Origin: Roseovarius sp.
GTDB taxonomy: Bacteria; Pseudomonadota; Alphaproteobacteria; Rhodobacterales; Rhodobacteraceae
Assembly (NCBI RefSeq): GCF_030373445.1
Contig: NZ_JAUCYU010000007.1
Location: 158,215-222,214 of the forward strand
DNA: 64,000 bases
Direction of reading: 5' to 3'
Shown here in pieces: positions 61,912-64,000 of the stretch. The position numbers and the translations under genes are program-made. Under the pieces are notes generated by a model. That model saw only the letters and a program-made list of their open reading frames with translations, ran no database searches and was not told the origin of the DNA. How positions within the stretch are numbered: the stretch's first letter is position 1; each line of letters opens with the position of its first letter.

Positions 61912-62009
61912 CGAACGCCCGAACGCCCCTATAGGGGCGCGTTCGGTTCGTTCGCTCGGGATGCGTCCGAACGCACATGAACGCGACCGAACGCGTTCGC
62001 TTCCGTTCG
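61912..62009. repeat. cluster of CGAACG hexamers around a 16-bp palindrome (putative origin)
   Basis: Eight copies of CGAACG, in both orientations, occur in 98 bp: forward at 61912, 61920, 61968, 61988 and reverse (CGTTCG) at 61940, 61949, 61994, 62004, plus a variant TGAACG at 61978. The centre is the palindrome CGCCCCTATAGGGGCG (61924-61939), flanked by inverted copies. It lies directly after the Rep ATPase gene, like iterons or P4-type crr sequences. Confidence 0.7.
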
Positions 62010-62011
62010 CC

Positions 62012-63505
62012 TCAGTCATCGGTCATCCTCCATGCGTACTCGCCCTGCACGCCCACCACGCCTGCACTTTCCAGCTTACTCTTGGCTCTGTTGAATGCGC
62101 TGCGCTTGGCATCTGCATTTCCCTCAGAAAGCTGGCGTAGGTCGCACTCAGCACGCCACGAGGTGATCCGAATGCCGGGTCGGTCGGGCGGCAAAAGGTT
62201 GCCCAGCATCGGCTCCCCCTCCCTGTCCAACAGGGTATCCAATGCAGCCAGCGCTATGCCTGCTGCACCCGTAATCCTGGACGTGTCACGGCGCACCTCT
62301 GCAGGCTCGATCACTGCAGAGGTCACGGCCTCGCCATCCTCGTCATGGCCCAATTGGACCTTCTCGAGCGTGTATGCGAACGCATCCCCCAAGGGCATGT
62401 CACGCTGCTTTCGCTGCGCTGCGGTCACCACACCCCAATCGCGTGTCAGCTCGATCTCGGTATCGACCGCCGCACGCAACGCCACGCTGCCTCGCGCGCC
62501 TTTGGTCGTGTCCTTGCCGCTGTGGTGGATGATCATCACATGGGCGCTCAGGACGTCCCGCAGGGCGTCCACGTTGGCCACGTATGCCCCCATGTCTTTA
62601 GTGGCGTTCTCGTCGCCCGCACCCATTGTCCGTGCCAGCGTGTCGAGCACGATCAGCCGCGGCGTGATCCCATGCCGCCGGCACATCTCAATCAGCGCCG
62701 CCGCATCGGCATGGCCGAAGAAATCGAGGGCCGTTGGTAGAAGGAAAAGTTGCGGTGTGTCTAGCTCGGGCCGTTGCAACTTCATCGCCTGAAAGCGATT
62801 GCGAATGCCGTGCCCGCCCTCGGCCGCCACGTAGATAACGGCCTCGCAATCATCGTTCGGGGTCACTGTATGCCCGTGCCAATCCAACCCGGCAGCAATG
62901 TGCCCGCAAATATCGACAGCGAAGAATGTCTTCCCGACGTTGCTCTCGCCGTAGATCACGGATGCTGCGCCGCGATCGAACCAGCCCTTCAGGAGATATC
63001 GATTTTCAAGGCTGGCCTCGATCTGGCTCATGGGCGTCAAAAGCTCGAAAAGCTTGTCGGCCCGGTCCAACGGTTTTTCAGCCCGCTCCAACTCCTCGGG
63101 TTCACCCGCAATGAACTCCCATGCTTTCTCGTGATCCCAATCGCCCTCTGGCGTTTGATAACCCATTGCCAAGGCCACGAAATCAAGCGGCGTCCAGATC
63201 TGCTGCTCCATGCCGGTGCAGAGAATATCGCCAGCGAAGTCGACAGTGACGTAATGCGGAACGGTCGGGAAAATCGTTACCCAGGTATCGGGCTCTTCTT
63301 CGCTCTTGGGAAGGAGGCGGTCACCCGGCCAAGTTGCCGTTGCGCGCCACATGCCCGGCCCGTTCTGCTGTGGATCGTGCAGCCCCAGCCTTGGGAACCA
63401 ATCATCGATCGCCTCGGGCTTGCGGGCGGCGAAATTGCGGGCGATCTCGCGCGTACCCGCGTCATCGGCATCGCGGAATGATTTGTTGTCGAAGGCCATT
63501 TTCAC
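62012..63505 (-). CDS. RepA-like AAA ATPase (replicative helicase type)
   Basis: A 497-residue protein. The N-terminal 150 residues have no recognised motif. The AAA_25/RepA-type ATPase follows with Walker A VIYGESNVGKTFFA (about 190), VIYVAAEGGHGIRNR, LIVLDTLARTMG with Walker B, and VMIIHHSGKDTTKGARGS, the RepA/RecA-like signature. The C-terminal part may be a winged helix. Such proteins act as helicases in plasmid and phage/satellite replication. No primase domain is visible. Start could be two codons later. Confidence 0.85.
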   Translation of the reverse strand: MKMAFDNKSFRDADDAGTREIARNFAARKPEAIDDWFPRLGLHDPQQNGPGMWRATATWPGDRLLPKSEEEPDTWVTIFPTVPHYVTVDFAGDILCTGMEQQIWTPLDFVALAMGYQTPEGDWDHEKAWEFIAGEPEELERAEKPLDRADKLFELLTPMSQIEASLENRYLLKGWFDRGAASVIYGESNVGKTFFAVDICGHIAAGLDWHGHTVTPNDDCEAVIYVAAEGGHGIRNRFQAMKLQRPELDTPQLFLLPTALDFFGHADAAALIEMCRRHGITPRLIVLDTLARTMGAGDENATKDMGAYVANVDALRDVLSAHVMIIHHSGKDTTKGARGSVALRAAVDTEIELTRDWGVVTAAQRKQRDMPLGDAFAYTLEKVQLGHDEDGEAVTSAVIEPAEVRRDTSRITGAAGIALAALDTLLDREGEPMLGNLLPPDRPGIRITSWRAECDLRQLSEGNADAKRSAFNRAKSKLESAGVVGVQGEYAWRMTDD

Positions 63506-63732
63506 CGGCCTGCCCCTGCGCTACAATTGGCGCAGAATTGTTCACTGATATGTGCGTGGACGGTTTGGCAGATCGCCCCGGTTGCAGTTGCCGCTGCGCC
63601 GGGGTTTTCTCTTTCAGCAATCAGCTGAAGCGTTTTACAAGATGCCGATTCGTTTACGGCACGTTCGCGGATGTTCAGTGCACCGTTGGAAAACGCATAG
63701 GCTTGATATTCGCCAATAAAGTGCGTTTCCAG
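63506..63732. other. right end of the element, non-coding
   Basis: A 227-bp stretch between the Rep gene start and attR. It contains the Rep promoter (minus strand) and a plus-strand terminator-like hairpin: CCCCGG (63576-63581) pairs with CCGGGG (63599-63604), followed by TTTTCTCTTT. The loop side includes the 17-bp match to the tmRNA tag region (63578-63594). No gene is seen. Confidence 0.55.
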
Positions 63733-63746
63733 CAGAAGCCTGCACT
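63733..63746 (+). repeat. attachment site attR (CAGAAGCCTGCACT)
   Basis: Exact 14-bp copy of attL at the ssrA end. Here the partner strand of the tmRNA helix is absent, so this is the copy left at the distal end. Bacterial sequence continues after it to the chromate transporter gene. Confidence 0.8.
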
Positions 63747-63915
63747 TTCCCCAGCATCAGACGCCCCGCGCCCGGAATTTGCGCACGTTCCGCGGAAAGA
63801 ATGCCTGTTTTCCGTTCGGTTTTCCGCGCGGCGACGGCCCCGCCCCCCGTGACAGTTTCACGACAGGCCCTCTCCCCGCTTGCATCGCCCCGCAGGCGGG
63901 ATACACCCGGTCCCC

Positions 63916-64000
63916 ATGACCACGCCGCTCTCCCAGCTTGTCGCCACCTTCGCCCGCATCGGCGTGCTGTCCTTCGGCGGGCCGGCGGCGCAGATCTCGC
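63916..64000 (+). CDS. chrA: chromate transporter (N-terminus only)
   Basis: The first 28 codons are in the window: MTTPLSQLVATFARIGVLSF, then GGPAAQIS. The FxRIG...SFGGPAAQI pattern is the opening of the ChrA family, membrane proteins that export chromate. The gene runs off the right edge. About 170 bp of non-coding chromosome lies between attR and this start; no ribosome site is strong. Confidence 0.8.
   Translation, partial: MTTPLSQLVATFARIGVLSFGGPAAQIS

Larger units (their letters stand above)
45874..63746. mobile_element. integrated phage-like element at the ssrA 3' end (about 17.9 kb)
   Basis: Bounded by the 14-bp repeat CAGAAGCCTGCACT. Almost all genes read leftward: replication (63.5-61.4 kb), head (61.2-57.5), HNH and tail tube, connectors and terminases (56.6-53.2), tape measure and two small tail genes (53.2-49.9), a rightward HTH/repeat-protein pair, then regulation and integrase (49.1-45.9). 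There is no visible holin, endolysin, baseplate, receptor-binding or fibre gene. This is compatible with a decayed siphoprophage or a satellite that borrows the missing parts. Confidence 0.85.

Noticed and set aside
61873..62019. N-terminal extension of the small HTH protein starting at an ATG overlapping the Rep stop
   Set aside because: The extra 49 residues are encoded by the CGAACG repeats and are Arg/Ser-rich without structure; a good ribosome site stands before the later ATG at 61872.
1..64000. CRISPR arrays, rRNA genes and intact insertion sequences
   Set aside because: No regularly spaced repeats, no rRNA-like conserved blocks and no transposase gene were seen on reading either strand.

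Overview
The window is GC-rich chromosomal DNA of an alphaproteobacterium, most likely a Rhodobacteraceae (Roseobacter/Rhodobacter group). The signs are a trgA-trgB-cysK cluster of the Rhodobacter tellurite-resistance type, a photolyase-cyclopropane synthase pair, a circularly permuted two-piece tmRNA gene with an ANDNNAPVAVAA tag, and compact operons with many ATGA stop/start overlaps. There is no rRNA; RNA genes are one tRNA-Ser(GGA) and the tmRNA.

Layout. 0-25.6 kb is core chromosome: a lipoprotein behind coaD, a YbdK-type carboxylate-amine ligase, a nitronate monooxygenase, mmsA with a divergent LysR regulator, a CBS protein, a DEAD-box helicase, a cation/proton antiporter, a four-gene leftward operon (anmK, Asp/Glu racemase-like, OafA/SGNH acyltransferase, cystathionine-synthase-like), tyrS, an arsenic operon (arsR, two unlike arsenate reductases, ACR3, arsH), aroK-aroB, and a divergent block of two envelope proteins, xerD-type recombinase and a CNNM/CorC protein. 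25.6-32.9 kb looks accessory: a half-kilobase non-coding stretch, then three alpha/beta hydrolases (the first with a Tat signal), a probable catalase remnant, a secreted isochorismatase-fold protein, and a large winged-helix/NB-ARC-type/helical-repeat regulator read towards them.

33-45.3 kb runs leftward: a Csd-like PLP enzyme, then photolyase, cfa, trgA, trgB, cysK, an MscS-type channel, an AlaX editing protein and tRNA-Ser, with spacings suggesting one long operon. An ECF-type promoter sequence (TGATCC, 18 bp, TAAAGA) stands before the photolyase, which fits the singlet-oxygen/sigma-E regulon known in Rhodobacter. A BCCT betaine-type transporter and a UspA protein follow.

45.9-63.75 kb is an integrated phage-like element of about 17.9 kb. 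It sits at the 3' end of ssrA and is bounded by a 14-bp direct repeat. It has an integrase, two AlpA-like proteins, a putative repressor with twin operators, a RepA-like AAA ATPase next to a cluster of CGAACG hexamers (putative origin), and a nearly complete HK97-type head and packaging set (portal, protease, capsid, connector, gp10, closure, TerS, TerL). It also has a few tail genes (tube, tape measure, two small ones). No lysis, baseplate or fibre genes are visible, and terminase genes lie downstream of the head genes. Size and content suggest either a decayed siphoprophage or a satellite-like element that needs a helper. It also carries cargo: a Tat-exported small protein and an AT-rich HTH/repeat-protein pair. 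The chromosome resumes with the start of a chromate transporter gene at the right edge.
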